Shown here: positions 1 through 11,862 of the stretch, piece after piece
Position numbering within the stretch: the stretch's first letter is position 1
How the letters are laid out: every line of letters starts with the position of its first letter
Assembly: GCA_907164885.2 (NCBI GenBank)
Contig: OU015501.1
Location: forward strand, 18,239,617 to 18,303,616
Length of the DNA: 64,000 nucleotides
Source of the DNA: Dolomedes plantarius
Lineage: Eukaryota > Arthropoda > Arachnida > Araneae > Dolomedidae
Direction of reading: 5' to 3'
Translations under genes and position numbers: made by a program
Notes under the pieces: model-generated
Seen by the model: only the letters and a program-made list of their open reading frames with translations
The model's database searches: none
What the model was told of the DNA's origin: nothing

Positions 1-1633
<1,633 letters not shown>

Positions 1634-2056
1634 TGTAGGACGGCGTCTAGTGGTAAGTAACTTTACGGAAAGAATTATACGAAAGGAATAAAAAGATTAA
1701 TATCTAAACTAACATTTTATTTACTTTTAAACACATAAAGAAAAGACATCACGCTATTTACAATTTAAAAAGTTACGAGGAAGGTAAATTAAGGTTTTAC
1801 TACAGAGCATGGTTCACCTGTGAGATGGGGACTCCGAAATATCCCAATTCGTTTAGCGAATTCGATAAAAACGCAACGCGGGAAAGGCATGACTTTACTC
1901 GTCCATGTCAGCGGGGGGTCTGCGAGTGAGCTCCTAATGCTCTCTTCGAAAAGGTGACGTCATGCGCGCGCAAAGCTTTCCTATTGGACGCTTAAGCCCA
2001 ACGGAATAATATTCGTTCAGGTCGAAGTCTCCATCTCTCACAAATCAATTTCTACA
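1634..2056 (-). repeat. LTR copy 1 (downstream LTR on the minus strand)
   Basis: 423 bp, beginning TGTAGGACGG and ending TTTCTACA, so it has TG...CA termini. It differs from copy 2 at the CTAGTGG/CTAGGGG position near the left edge. It follows the stop of the first integrase ORF by about 230 bp, as expected for a 3' LTR on the minus strand. Confidence 0.92.
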
Positions 2057-2282
2057 AGTTCGGCCAGCCTGGAATCACTGACCTCAGTGATCTGACTTTA
2101 CATAAAACGATTGGCCTAAAACATCACTAAATAAATGTACATCAAAATTTCCGAAATGATTTAGATATGAGAAATAACCATACAATTCGCGCAAATGAAT
2201 TACAATGAGGAAATACAATAAACAAAAATAAAATAAAAACACAGTAAACAATTATGAATAAAAAGAAAAAACGTTTAATCCC

Positions 2283-3494
2283 TCATCCTGGTGAGTAGGA
2301 TTTCATTAGATCGGCAGACGAGGAGGTCAATCTAGGACCCTCGTGGTTACCTACTTTCTCTAACTCGTATCTATCTCTAGGCTTTACTTCGATAACTCTA
2401 TATGGTCCTAAAAATTTAGGCCTTAGCTTCAAGCCTGTTCCAAATTGCGTTCTTCGGATGACTACTAGATCTCCCTGCTGATACTGAGGGGCTTTCTTGC
2501 ATTTCTTATCGTAGGTTCTTTTATTTTCAGCCTGGATCTTTTGAATGTTTCTTTTAGCATCTTGTCGAAATTGGTTTCTTTGCTCTTGAAATTCTTCCAC
2601 CATCTCTTCCATTAGAAGATTTTTTAGGTGAAGGTCCTCCTTATTTCTCATGATGACGCCAGTTAATAGTTCAAATGGAGACCATTTAGTACTTCGGTTG
2701 TAGGTGCTGTTTAGAATTCTTTGCAATGGGTCTACGAATTTGTACCACTTGGTAGGATCGACGATGGACATTTTGGTCAAAACAGGGATAAGAGTTCGGT
2801 GGATTCTCTCCACTTGACCATTTCCTCGTGGTACGCCAGTGGTGATCTGCAGATGTTGGATGTTCTCTTCGGTACAATAGTCACTAAACACTTTGGAGAT
2901 GAAAGCAGAACCGCGATCTGTTATTATTCTTTGGGGATTGCCGAAAGTCTTTTGTTGCAATTTCAATTTATCGAGGGCATCTTCTGCGGTGGTAGATCTT
3001 ACGGGATACAGCCAGGTGAATTTCGTGAAGGCGTCGACTATTGTGAGGATATGTTGGTACCTTTTGTTTGTAGAGGGCATAGGACCAATGAAATCTACGT
3101 GATAGGTGCTTAACGGTACATCTTCTTTCGGAATAGGGTATAGGAAACCTTCTTTTTTCCCACTCTTTCTGTTGGTTAAAATGCACGGTACACAGTTAAC
3201 GATCACGTTTTGCACTTGTCTGCTTAAATTAGGTATGAAAAATTCTCGTTTAACTATTTCTTCTTTTTCTTCTGCTTTTCGGCGTAATTTCTCTTCTTTT
3301 TCTTCTGCTTCTCGGCGTACGCGTTCCTCAGCTATGCTATCTATCAGTATTTTGACATCTTCCTCTACGTAATTTGGACTTTTCACGATCAGTTCTTTTA
3401 TTCGAAGTTTAGTTGAACCCTCTTGGATACTTAACGACAATTCTGAGGAAAGTTCTATCAGGTCTTCCCTTTTCTTAGAGAGAAGAAATGCCAT
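2283..3494 (-). CDS. Gag N-terminus/integrase fusion, copy A
   Basis: 403 residues. Residues 1-55 resemble the N terminus of arthropod Gypsy Gag proteins, followed by a charged coiled-coil-like stretch (about 55-83, EEKEEKLRRKAEEKEE). From about 85 it reads as retroviral-type integrase: the CVPC half of the HHCC zinc finger (C101, C104), then catalytic D134 (HVDF), D193 (TDRG) and E229 (QVER), the D,D-35-E arrangement. A C-terminal LGPYRVIEV segment is typical of the integrase tail. The two zinc-binding histidines are missing, and so is everything normally between Gag and integrase. I infer an in-frame internal deletion. The reading frame is intact. A working integrase without its N-terminal zinc finger is doubtful. 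Confidence 0.85.
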   Translation of the reverse strand: MAFLLSKKREDLIELSSELSLSIQEGSTKLRIKELIVKSPNYVEEDVKILIDSIAEERVRREAEEKEEKLRRKAEEKEEIVKREFFIPNLSRQVQNVIVNCVPCILTNRKSGKKEGFLYPIPKEDVPLSTYHVDFIGPMPSTNKRYQHILTIVDAFTKFTWLYPVRSTTAEDALDKLKLQQKTFGNPQRIITDRGSAFISKVFSDYCTEENIQHLQITTGVPRGNGQVERIHRTLIPVLTKMSIVDPTKWYKFVDPLQRILNSTYNRSTKWSPFELLTGVIMRNKEDLHLKNLLMEEMVEEFQEQRNQFRQDAKRNIQKIQAENKRTYDKKCKKAPQYQQGDLVVIRRTQFGTGLKLRPKFLGPYRVIEVKPRDRYELEKVGNHEGPRLTSSSADLMKSYSPG

Positions 3495-4605
3495 TTCGTA
3501 TAAAAATAAATCGGAGTGGTAACCCAGAGAACAAATTTAATTTAAAACTTAGTTCAATATTTCTTCAAAACTTATTCTCAATGTGAGAAATTTATTTAAT
3601 CGCACTTAAAAAAAAACGCTTGCTCAACCAGGAAGAAAGATAAAACGTGAACAACAAAATGCAATCTCTTACGATATTCGAAAAAACAAACAAATATTAG
3701 AAACTTCTGAAATCCGAAAATGGCACTAAAAACATATGCATAAACAACTTTTCAATTATTCACAATACCCAATTATTCGTAAACAACTTTTAAAAAATAG
3801 AACAAAATATATATTTTTTCGTTGCGATAAAAGAACATTATTTGAACTCATGGTTTCACACAAAATGCAAAACATCCTTTCTCAGCATTAGACTAAACAG
3901 AGAGAGAAAGATAAACACCTGTTGCGACAGTTCGCCCAATGTCTGCGAACGAGCGGAAATGATTTTTTCATTTTATTACTCAACTGTTACATCTGACAGC
4001 AAACAAACACTCTGAGGGAAAAACTTTAGCTTTTCAATGTTCTATATCGAACAAGGCTGTATACCATAAAAATGGGTTAATTGATATCAGAAAAAGGCTA
4101 AATATTTAAATATAGACTATTCTTAATTTATAAACATGGAAAGATAAATATTCAAATGAAATTTCGACACTTATATATTTCATACAACGTAATTGTAATA
4201 TCTCTCGAATAATATGACTATGTTAATACAATCAATGTATTGGCGATTGTTCTTTGGCGTTGTTTCCTTGGCTTAATAATAAACATCACTGACCTGGCGA
4301 CGGCGATTTCTCGGCGATTGTTGTGCTGTCCCTCTTTCGCTGGCGGGCTGATTTCTTTGACGAATCTGTTAGCTGTGGACTTAAAAAAATACATTAGCAT
4401 AGGACGTTGGTCTGTGAGCGAAAACCGAAAAAGGTGAACCCAAAAGGAAAAAATGCTCTTAGTTAAAAATAAAATTATTTCAAACCGAAAACGGAAGTAA
4501 AAGTATAAAATTATTTAAACCGAAAACGAAAGTAAAAGTAAGGATGTTCCTAGGCAAATGCCTAATGTAAGGAAGCAGGTTTTAATCCGGGCCGGGGCCC
4601 CAATT
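3495..4605 (-). other. Leader of copy A (no gene seen)
   Basis: About 1.1 kb of AT-rich untranslated leader between the middle LTR and the fusion ORF. Only short open frames occur. The primer-binding-like site lies at its upstream edge. A nearly identical stretch occurs in copy B. Confidence 0.7.
4583..4602 (-). promoter_or_regulatory. Primer-binding-like site, copy A
   Basis: The plus strand reads TAATCCGGGCCGGGGCCCCA, which looks like a tRNA 3' end with terminal CCA, three bases from the LTR edge. On the element's strand this gives a TGG-initiated primer-binding site. The tRNA species is not identified. Confidence 0.6.
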
Positions 4606-5028
4606 TGTAGGACGGCGTCTAGGGGTAAGTAACTTTACGGAAAGAATTATACGAAAGGAATAAAAAGATTAATATCTAAACTAACATTTTATTTACTTTT
4701 AAACACATAAAGAAAAGACATCACGCTATTTACAATTTAAAAAGTTACGAGGAAGGTAAATTAAGGTTTTACTACAGAGCATGGTTCACCTGTGAGATGG
4801 GGACTCCGAAATATCCCAATTCGTTTAGCGAATTCGATAAAAACGCAACGCGGGAAAGGCATGACTTTACTCGTCCATGTCAGCGGGGGGTCTGCGAGTG
4901 AGCTCCTAATGCTCTCTTCGAAAAGGTGACGTCATGCGCGCGCAAAGCTTTCCTATTGGACGCTTAAGCCCAACGGAATAATATTCGTTCAGGTCGAAGT
5001 CTCCATCTCTCACAAATCAATTTCTACA
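4606..5028 (-). repeat. LTR copy 2 (shared central LTR)
   Basis: 423 bp with the same ends as copies 1 and 3. It serves at once as the 3' LTR of the upstream unit and the 5' LTR of the downstream unit, the diagnostic feature of the tandem arrangement. Confidence 0.92.
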
Positions 5029-5254
5029 AGTTCGGCCAGCCTGGAATCACTGACCTCAGTGATCTGACTTTACATAAAACGATTGGCCTAAAACATCACT
5101 AAATAAATGTACATCAAAATTTCCGAAATGATTTAGATATGAGAAATAACCATACAATTCGCGCAAATGAATTACAATGAGGAAATACAATAAACAAAAA
5201 TAAAATAAAAACACAGTAAACAATTATGAATAAAAAGAAAAAACGTTTAATCCC

Positions 5255-6466
5255 TCATCCTGGTGAGTAGGATTTCATTAGATCGGCAGACGAGGAGGTC
5301 AATCTAGGACCCTCGTGGTTACCTACTTTCTCTAACTCGTATCTATCTCTAGGCTTTACTTCGATAACTCTATATGGTCCTAAAAATTTAGGCCTTAGCT
5401 TCAAGCCTGTTCCAAATTGCGTTCTTCGGATGACTACTAGATCTCCCTGCTGATACTGAGGGGCTTTCTTGCATTTCTTATCGTAGGTTCTTTTATTTTC
5501 AGCCTGGATCTTTTGAATGTTTCTTTTAGCATCTTGTCGTAATTGGTTTCTTTGCTCTTGAAATTCTTCCACCATCTCTTCCATTAGAAGATTTTTTAGG
5601 TGAAGGTCCTCCTTATTTCTCATGATGACGCCAGTTAATAGTTCAAATGGAGACCATTTAGTACTTCGGTTGTAGGTGCTGTTTAGAATTCTTTGCAATG
5701 GGTCTACGAATTTGTACCACTTGGTAGGATCGACGATGGACATTTTGGTCAAAACAGGGATAAGAGTTCGGTGGATTCTCTCCACTTGACCATTTCCTCG
5801 TGGTACGCCAGTGGTGATCTGCAGATGTTGGATGTTCTCTTCGGTACAATAGTCACTAAACACTTTGGAGATGAAAGCAGAACCGCGATCTGTTATTATT
5901 CTTTGGGGATTGCCGAAAGTCTTTTGTTGCAATTTCAATTTATCGAGGGCATCTTCTGCGGTGGTAGATCTTACGGGATACAGCCAGGTGAATTTCGTGA
6001 AGGCGTCGACTATTGTGAGGATATGTTGGTACCTTTTGTTTGTAGAGGGCATAGGACCAATGAAATCTACGTGATAGGTGCTTAACGGTACATCTTCTTT
6101 CGGAATAGGGTATAGGAAACCTTCTTTTTTCCCACTCTTTCTGTTGGTTAAAATGCACGGTACACAGTTAACGATCACGTTTTGCACTTGTCTGCTTAAA
6201 TTAGGTATGAAAAATTCTCGTTTAACTATTTCTTCTTTTTCTTCTGCTTTTCGGCGTAATTTCTCTTCTTTTTCTTCTGCTTCTCGGCGTACGCGTTCCT
6301 CAGCTATGCTATCTATCAGTATTTTGACATCTTCCTCTACGTAATTTGGACTTTTCACGATCAGTTCTTTTATTCGAAGTTTAGTTGAACCCTCTTGGAT
6401 ACTTAACGACAATTCTGAGGAAAGTTCTATCAGGTCTTCCCTTTTCTTAGAGAGAAGAAATGCCAT
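5255..6466 (-). CDS. Gag N-terminus/integrase fusion, copy B
   Basis: Second copy of the 403-residue fusion, with the same Gag-like N terminus, acidic/basic heptad region, CVPC remnant and D134/D193/E229 catalytic triad as copy A. I see a single amino-acid difference, Leu instead of Phe at residue 309. An uninterrupted frame in both copies is expected if duplication was recent and does not by itself show selection. It sits between LTR2 and LTR3 with the same leader and spacing as copy A. Confidence 0.85.
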   Translation of the reverse strand: MAFLLSKKREDLIELSSELSLSIQEGSTKLRIKELIVKSPNYVEEDVKILIDSIAEERVRREAEEKEEKLRRKAEEKEEIVKREFFIPNLSRQVQNVIVNCVPCILTNRKSGKKEGFLYPIPKEDVPLSTYHVDFIGPMPSTNKRYQHILTIVDAFTKFTWLYPVRSTTAEDALDKLKLQQKTFGNPQRIITDRGSAFISKVFSDYCTEENIQHLQITTGVPRGNGQVERIHRTLIPVLTKMSIVDPTKWYKFVDPLQRILNSTYNRSTKWSPFELLTGVIMRNKEDLHLKNLLMEEMVEEFQEQRNQLRQDAKRNIQKIQAENKRTYDKKCKKAPQYQQGDLVVIRRTQFGTGLKLRPKFLGPYRVIEVKPRDRYELEKVGNHEGPRLTSSSADLMKSYSPG

Positions 6467-7579
6467 TTCGTATAAAAATAAATCGGAGTGGTAACCCAGA
6501 GAACAAATTTAATTTAAAACTTAGTTCAATATTTCTTCAAAACTTATTCTCAATGTGAGAAATTTATTTAATCGCACTTAAAAAAAAAACGCTTGCTCAA
6601 CCAGGAAGAAAGATAAAACGTGAACAACAAAATGCAATCTCTTACGATATTCGAAAAAACAAACAAATATTAGAAACTTCTGAAATCCGAAAATGGCACT
6701 AAAAACATATGCATAAACAACTTTTCAATTATTCACAATACCCAATTATTCGTAAACAACTTTTAAAAAATAGAACAAAATATATATTTTTTTCGTTGCG
6801 ATAAAAGAACATTATTTGAACTCATGGTTTCACACAAAATGCAAAACATCCTTTCTCAGCATTAGACTAAACAGAGAGAGAAAGATAAACACCTGTTGCG
6901 ACAGTTCGCCCAATGTCTGCGAACGAGCGGAAATGATTTTTTCATTTTATTACTCAACTGTTACATCTGACAGCAAACAAACACTCTGAGGGAAAAACTT
7001 TAGCTTTTCAATGTTCTATATCGAACAAGGCTGTATACCATAAAAATGGGTTAATTGATATCAGAAAAAGGTTAAATATTTAAATATAGACTATTCTTAA
7101 TTTATAAACATGGAAAGATAAATATTCAAATGAAATTTCGACACTTATATATTTCATACAACGTAATTGTAATATCTCTCGAATAATATGACTATGTTAA
7201 TACAATCAATGTATTGGCGATTGTTCTTTGGCGTTGTTTCCTTGGCTTAATAATAAACATCACTGACCTGGCGACGGCGATTTCTCGGCGATTGTTGTGC
7301 TGTCCCTCTTTCGCTGGCGGGCTGATTTCTTTGACGAATCTGTTAGCTGTGGACTTAAAAAAATACATTAGCATAGGACGTTGGTCTGTGAGCGAAAACC
7401 GAAAAAGGTGAACCCAAAAGGAAAAAATGCTCTTAGTTAAAAATAAAATTATTTCAAACCGAAAACGGAAGTAAAAGTATAAAATTATTTAAACCGAAAA
7501 CGAAAGTAAAAGTAAGGATGTTCCTAGGCAAATGCCTAATGTAAGGAAGCAGGTTTTAATCCGGGCCGGGGCCCCAATT
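6467..7579 (-). other. Leader of copy B (no gene seen)
   Basis: Near-identical to the leader of copy A, with a few single-base and homopolymer differences (for example one extra A near 6585). It holds no convincing gene. Confidence 0.7.
7557..7576 (-). promoter_or_regulatory. Primer-binding-like site, copy B
   Basis: Identical to the site at 4583-4602 and placed the same three bases from LTR3. This LTR and site form the start of the whole array on the minus strand. Confidence 0.6.
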
Positions 7580-7998
7580 TGTAGGACGGCGTCTAGGGGT
7601 AAGTAACTTTACGGAAAGAATTATACGAAAGGAATAAAAAGATTAATATCTAAACTAACATTTTATTTACTTTTAAACACATAAAGAAAAGACATCACGC
7701 TATTTACAATTTAAAAAGTTACGAGGAAGGTAAATTAAGGTTTTACTACAGAGCATGGTTCACCTGTGAGATGGGGACTCCGAAATATCCCAATTCGTTT
7801 AGCGAATTCGATAAAAACGCGACGCGGGAAAGGCATGACTTTACTCGTCCATGTCAGCGGGGGGTCTGCGAGTGAGCTCCTAATGCTCTCTTCGAAAAGG
7901 TGACGTCATGCGCGCGCAAAGCTTTCCTATTGGAAGCTTAAGCCCAACGGAATAATATTCGTTCAGGTCGAAGTCTCCATCTCTCACAAATCAATTTC

Positions 7999-8002
<4 letters not shown>
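7580..8002 (-). repeat. LTR copy 3 (outermost 5' LTR)
   Basis: 423 bp, TGTAG...CTACA. It differs from copy 2 at two visible sites (AAACGCGACG for AAACGCAACG, and GGAAGC for GGACGC). It is followed directly by TATATA, the residue of the microsatellite target. Confidence 0.92.

Positions 8003-8060
<58 letters not shown>
8003..8060. repeat. (TA)n microsatellite, right flank of the array
   Basis: About 58 bp of TA repeats immediately after the last LTR, matching the tract on the other side at 972-1633. Confidence 0.95.
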
Positions 8061-8063
<3 letters not shown>

Positions 8064-8613
8064 CATATAAGTTCAACTCCTTATTAAAAGTGCGATATAA
8101 CTTAATAACAAATATTTTCATACCTGAGAGTTACAACAAGTCTCTCTTCGAGTGAAACTTGCAGTGGAAGGCCTGGCCTTTTCTTCGATAAGCGAGGGGC
8201 TAATTTATGGAGTATGAGCGAGGGGCTAATTTATGAATGTTCTGATGGACATTATTGTATATTCAAAAAATCTTTTTTTTTATCATTTCTTAATTCGTGA
8301 AACAGATGATGGTATTCTCCTAAAACATTTCGTCTCCTATTAATAGAATGAACTCTATGATTCCTCTTGCCTTTTAATAACTTGCGCTTCCAAAAAGAGC
8401 TTTTTTCATTCAAAATGAGGAGCAAGCTAGTTCACGGGATGACGGCATGTTAGAAATTGACGGAAAATTCCACCCAGCCTTTTATTTTTGCTCGTAGCCG
8501 CCGCCGCTCTACCGCACTGCCGCTGATATCGTAGCCATCGTCGCTGTGCCGCTCTGTCGCGCGGCATTGCTCTTTCGCGCCGCTCTGCTGCGTCGCTTGT
8601 ATCGTAGCCGGGG
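8061..8613. other. Intergenic DNA, no gene seen
   Basis: AT-rich sequence with one short direct duplication (GCGAGGGGCTAATTTATG twice, about 8205-8236). A GC-rich patch near 8495-8610 is built from GCCGC/GTCGC-like words. No coding similarity is recognised until the LINE begins. Confidence 0.6.
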
Positions 8614-10068
8614 CCTTAGTGTCTCTTTCGATCGAAAATCAACGTGGATACTGCATACTGAGAACATTCTTAAAAGGGCTTCAAGGAGATTGACACTACT
8701 TAAACGCATAGCTGGTTCCAAGTGGGGTTGTTCTAGGAAAATTTTAAACACTACTTATAAGAATTTCATTTTGCCAATTATCACCTACTGCTGCGAGCCC
8801 TTGGTAGCAGCATCGGGTCAAATTAGAGAAATTTCTAGAGAAAAAATTTCTAGTCTCTAGAGAAATTTCAGAATCAAGCGTTACGCTTAATTACTGGTGC
8901 AACTAAATCTACACCAATAGATGCTATGATAGTATGCACGAATAACAGACCTATTAGGTCTATAATCGAGGAAAAGATCATACTTCTTCGGGAACAAATA
9001 ATTACACTTCCAGATTGCTTCTTACTTTGGGACAGTGCTTCTCTGACTACAGAGCGGAAACTTAAATCACACAATGGACTAGAGCAGAAAGTACTTACTA
9101 GTTTAAAGAAGACATTAAATTTAAATTTCAATGTTGAATTTTTGCCTCCTCCTCAGAATCCATTAGATTTAACTTATTATTGTGTCTGTATCGACCTTGT
9201 CAAAAGGGTAATGAAGGGTGATACTAGCGAAGACATTTTAAGATCCTTGTTCTTCGAAACAGTCGATTCACGATACACCGTGGAGGACTGGCTTCGAGTG
9301 TATACTGACTGCTCAAAATATGTAGGCAATATCATTGCAGGTGCAGGAGTCCACTGTGATTTTTTTTTTATTTTATGCACCTGTAGGGACACTTAAAACT
9401 GCCTTTGATCGGGAGATTGTAGCAATTCGCATTTCTCTGGACCAACTTTTAAGCCGGAAGAATAATTTCTCTAAAGTGGTCGTCCTTAGCGACTCTATAG
9501 CAGCTCTTCAAGCTTTCGGCTTCTGCTGTGTCCCCGAGTCATCTGAAGTATATAGGTTCCAATTACTATTGGACAAACTCCACAATAACGGTAGAGAAAT
9601 TGCCCTGCAGGGGATACCAGGCCACTGCGGCATCCGGGTCAAAGAGCTGGACGATGCACTGACAAAAAAGGGTGCATCTGTACTACAAACTTCCAATAAT
9701 GCTCTTACAACTCGCTAAAGTTGCTTGTAAGAGAGACTTATAGGAACTTCCTCTCACAAGAACTGTTGTCGAGGAGTTCCAATAAGATAAGGGGCAGCAA
9801 AACTGCTGAAGTCCCAGAATGGCCAAGGCAGAAAGCAGTCGCCTTGTTTCAACTAGTGACAGGCCAAGAATGCCTATTGAAACATCTCTGCGATATAAAT
9901 ATCGTTTCAGATCCCTTTTGCAAGCTCTGTAATCGACGAGAGGTCATGGACTTTACCCATATACTGTCTTGCCCTGCTCTACCTCCAGCTCCAGTGGGGG
10001 AGAGATATTGGATAGCTATGAGACTTTTGGGTTCACGAACGTTTTAGTTCTACTTTTTTTTGTTTATT
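8614..10068 (+). mobile_element. 5'-truncated Jockey-like LINE with RNase H, decayed
   Basis: Reads as the 3' half of a non-LTR retrotransposon polyprotein in several frames. From about 8614 comes the thumb region after the reverse transcriptase (SFDRKSTW, LKRIAGSKWG, LPIITYCCEPL). At 8926-9340 a linker leads into RNase H (VYTDCSK near 9300), which continues in another frame with VVLSDSIAALQA near 9480 and GHCGI near 9620. At 9721-10047 is the C-terminal zinc-knuckle-like region (DPFCKLCNRREVMDFTHILSCPAL). Frameshifts near 8860, 9345 and 9718 break it. The absence of endonuclease and most of the RT fits the usual 5' truncation. A T-rich 3' UTR follows and is interrupted by a SINE. Confidence 0.8.
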
Positions 10069-10081
10069 CTTGTTATATATA

Positions 10082-10373
10082 AAAACTTAAACTTAAAATC
10101 ACTGCGCAAACAGTCCGATGTGGACCAGGGCCGGCGGTACCCATCTCCGCTTTCGTAACCGTGGGCTTGGGGTGCCATACAGCATATGTCTCAGTCAGGG
10201 GGTCAACCTGACGTGGGACCCCCAGAGTTTAGTTCCCAAGCATGCTTGGTCCTCATTTTATCGACCCACTGAAGGGATGAAAGGCTAAGTCGACCTTGCC
10301 CAGTCACAGTTTTGAACCCTGGACCTGTGGTATGGCAGCTTGACGCTTTTAACCACTACGCCACCGGGCTTCT
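10082..10373 (-). mobile_element. tRNA-derived SINE
   Basis: On the minus strand it starts near GAAGCCCGGTGGCGTAGTGG, a good Pol III A box, and about 45 bp later has GGTTCAAAACTG, a B box. Together these form a tRNA-like head. The body runs to an A/T-rich tail near 10082. It is flanked by a near-perfect 13-bp direct repeat, CTTGTTATATATA at 10069-10081 and CTTGTTACATATA at 10374-10386, read as the target duplication. It lies in the 3' UTR of the LINE, opposite in orientation. Confidence 0.75.
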
Positions 10374-10378
10374 CTTGT

Positions 10379-10380
<2 letters not shown>

Positions 10381-10467
<87 letters not shown>

Positions 10468-10477
10468 ATATATATAG

Positions 10478-10511
<34 letters not shown>

Positions 10512-10513
10512 AT
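10381..10513. repeat. Compound microsatellite (TA)n-(GATA)n-(GA)n
   Basis: A (TA)n run of about 100 bp grades into ATAG and then GA repeats. It directly follows the right target repeat of the SINE. Confidence 0.95.
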
Positions 10514-10860
10514 ACCCAACAAACACAGAGGCATCGGGCCGGGGCCGGATGATTCCGGCCAGCCGATTTCTCTACTGCCGGGCCGGCGCATTAGGTCAGT
10601 ATCGGATCCGTCACGGGAGTGTCCTCTCGTCCGCGACTACCCTGTCGTGTGCCGGGCCGCTTCCGGTAACAATGAAGCTATCGTGCATCCGACTGCGAAC
10701 CGTGAGACAACCGCAAGGTACCCATCAATGCTGACATAAAGCCGCACTATTGCCGGAGGGTTACGGGCCGGTTACGGGAGCAATAATTCGTGTCGATAGG
10801 CCGTCAAATACCCATCTCGTAACCAGCAAAGCGCCGTCGATCAGGGTTACTTGCCAGTGA
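10514..10860. repeat. GC-rich dispersed repeat, type ACCCAACAAACACA
   Basis: Unusually GC-rich sequence with many CCGG/GGCC words, starting ACCCAACAAACACA. The same terminus in reverse orientation closes another GC-rich block at 21453-21466. The two bodies look alike in style but I cannot align them. They may be non-autonomous DNA elements. The right boundary is uncertain. Confidence 0.4.
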
Positions 10861-10979
10861 TAGGACATAATTGGAATACCGACAGATTTTCAAAGTTTTT
10901 CGTAGACCCCTTCCTTCCACATGCTTTTTATTTTTATTAATGAGATTGTTTATAATAACAGTACTTATTATAAATAGCA

Positions 10980-11045
10980 TTTGATATATATCTGATATAT
11001 ATCTGATATATATCAGATGATATATATCTGATATATATCTGATAT
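10980..11045. repeat. Tandem repeat of an 11-bp palindromic unit
   Basis: About six units of GATATATATCT, with one inversion-like switch in the middle. The unit is itself palindromic. Confidence 0.9.
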
Positions 11046-11833
11046 TATTTCTTTTTTTCTGGCTCTCCATGTATAACTAGTATTAATATTTTTAACTTTT
11101 CTCTTTTTCTCGTGTATTTTCAGGAAATAGTACATATTAATCTCTGCTAAAACCAAACATTTTTGTTCAGAATAATCCCTTGAAATTATATTTTGTCCAT
11201 GTTATTTTAAGTAAAGTTCGTAAATGTTCTCGAGATAAGCAAATTATAATATTTTCCATAGAGGAAATTTATTTCATTCTTCTCAAAGTTAAAAGTGAGG
11301 TGTAATATATATTTGAAAATCAAGAATTACCCGATTATATAATCTTAATTTATATAATTCATTTGAAAATTATTAAAAATTAAAATTGAATGTAGTTCAA
11401 TGTTTTATAAATTTTGTTCAGTCATTTTTTAGTAGTTGACAAGTGAAACAATTTCATAGTTTTGCATATCAAAGAATGATTCATTGTTAAAGCTTAGCTG
11501 TTCAAGAAATATTTTGTTTTGAGACATCTTCAAATAAGTCTTGATAAGTTTATTCTTTGGTGATAAAAAATAATAATATTCTGTCATCCTACAGTCTTAT
11601 CATATTGCTGAATACGATAAGACTGAAAATTAAACATACCTCTCGGTCATTGTCCAATGACGGTATATTAAAAAAAATGTTGAAAATAAAGAAAATCCCA
11701 CACAGTCGAGCAGAAGGAGAGATAGCAAATGTTCAACCATGTAGAGAACTGAAGACAGTAACTGTGTCGAAATATAATTGGCATAAATAGCGTGCGCCAA
11801 AGTTTCGCCAACACTTAGTTGACCGAAAATCGT

Positions 11834-11862
11834 CAATCTGTATACGTCATGTATACAGATTG
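11834..11862. repeat. Perfect 12-bp hairpin
   Basis: CAATCTGTATAC and its exact reverse complement are separated by GTCAT. No T-run follows and no gene lies adjacent, so no role can be assigned. Confidence 0.85.

Larger units (their letters stand above)
1634..8002 (-). mobile_element. Tandem dimer of a deleted Gypsy-type LTR element
   Basis: Three copies of a 423-bp LTR (1634, 4606, 7580) alternate with two nearly identical internal regions, giving LTR-internal-LTR-internal-LTR with a period of 2972-2974 bp. Each internal region has a primer-binding-like site beside its upstream LTR and one 403-codon ORF on the minus strand. There is no protease, reverse transcriptase or RNase H, so the unit is an internally deleted, non-autonomous derivative. 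The outer LTR ends TGTAG and CTACA abut TA repeats on both sides, which hides any target duplication. The LTRs differ from one another by only about one to three bases, so the array is young. Confidence 0.9.

Noticed and set aside
2057..2090. Polypurine tract of the tandem LTR element
   Set aside because: The minus strand just before the LTR reads CCAGGCTGGCCGAACT, which is not a convincing polypurine tract.
2686..3372. Open frames on both strands overlapping the integrase ORFs (also in the second copy at 5658-6344)
   Set aside because: They are shadows of the Gag-integrase frame and have no signatures of their own.
10349..10591. Minus-strand open frame over the SINE edge and microsatellite
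   Set aside because: It is driven by the TA/GATA repeat and has no domain.
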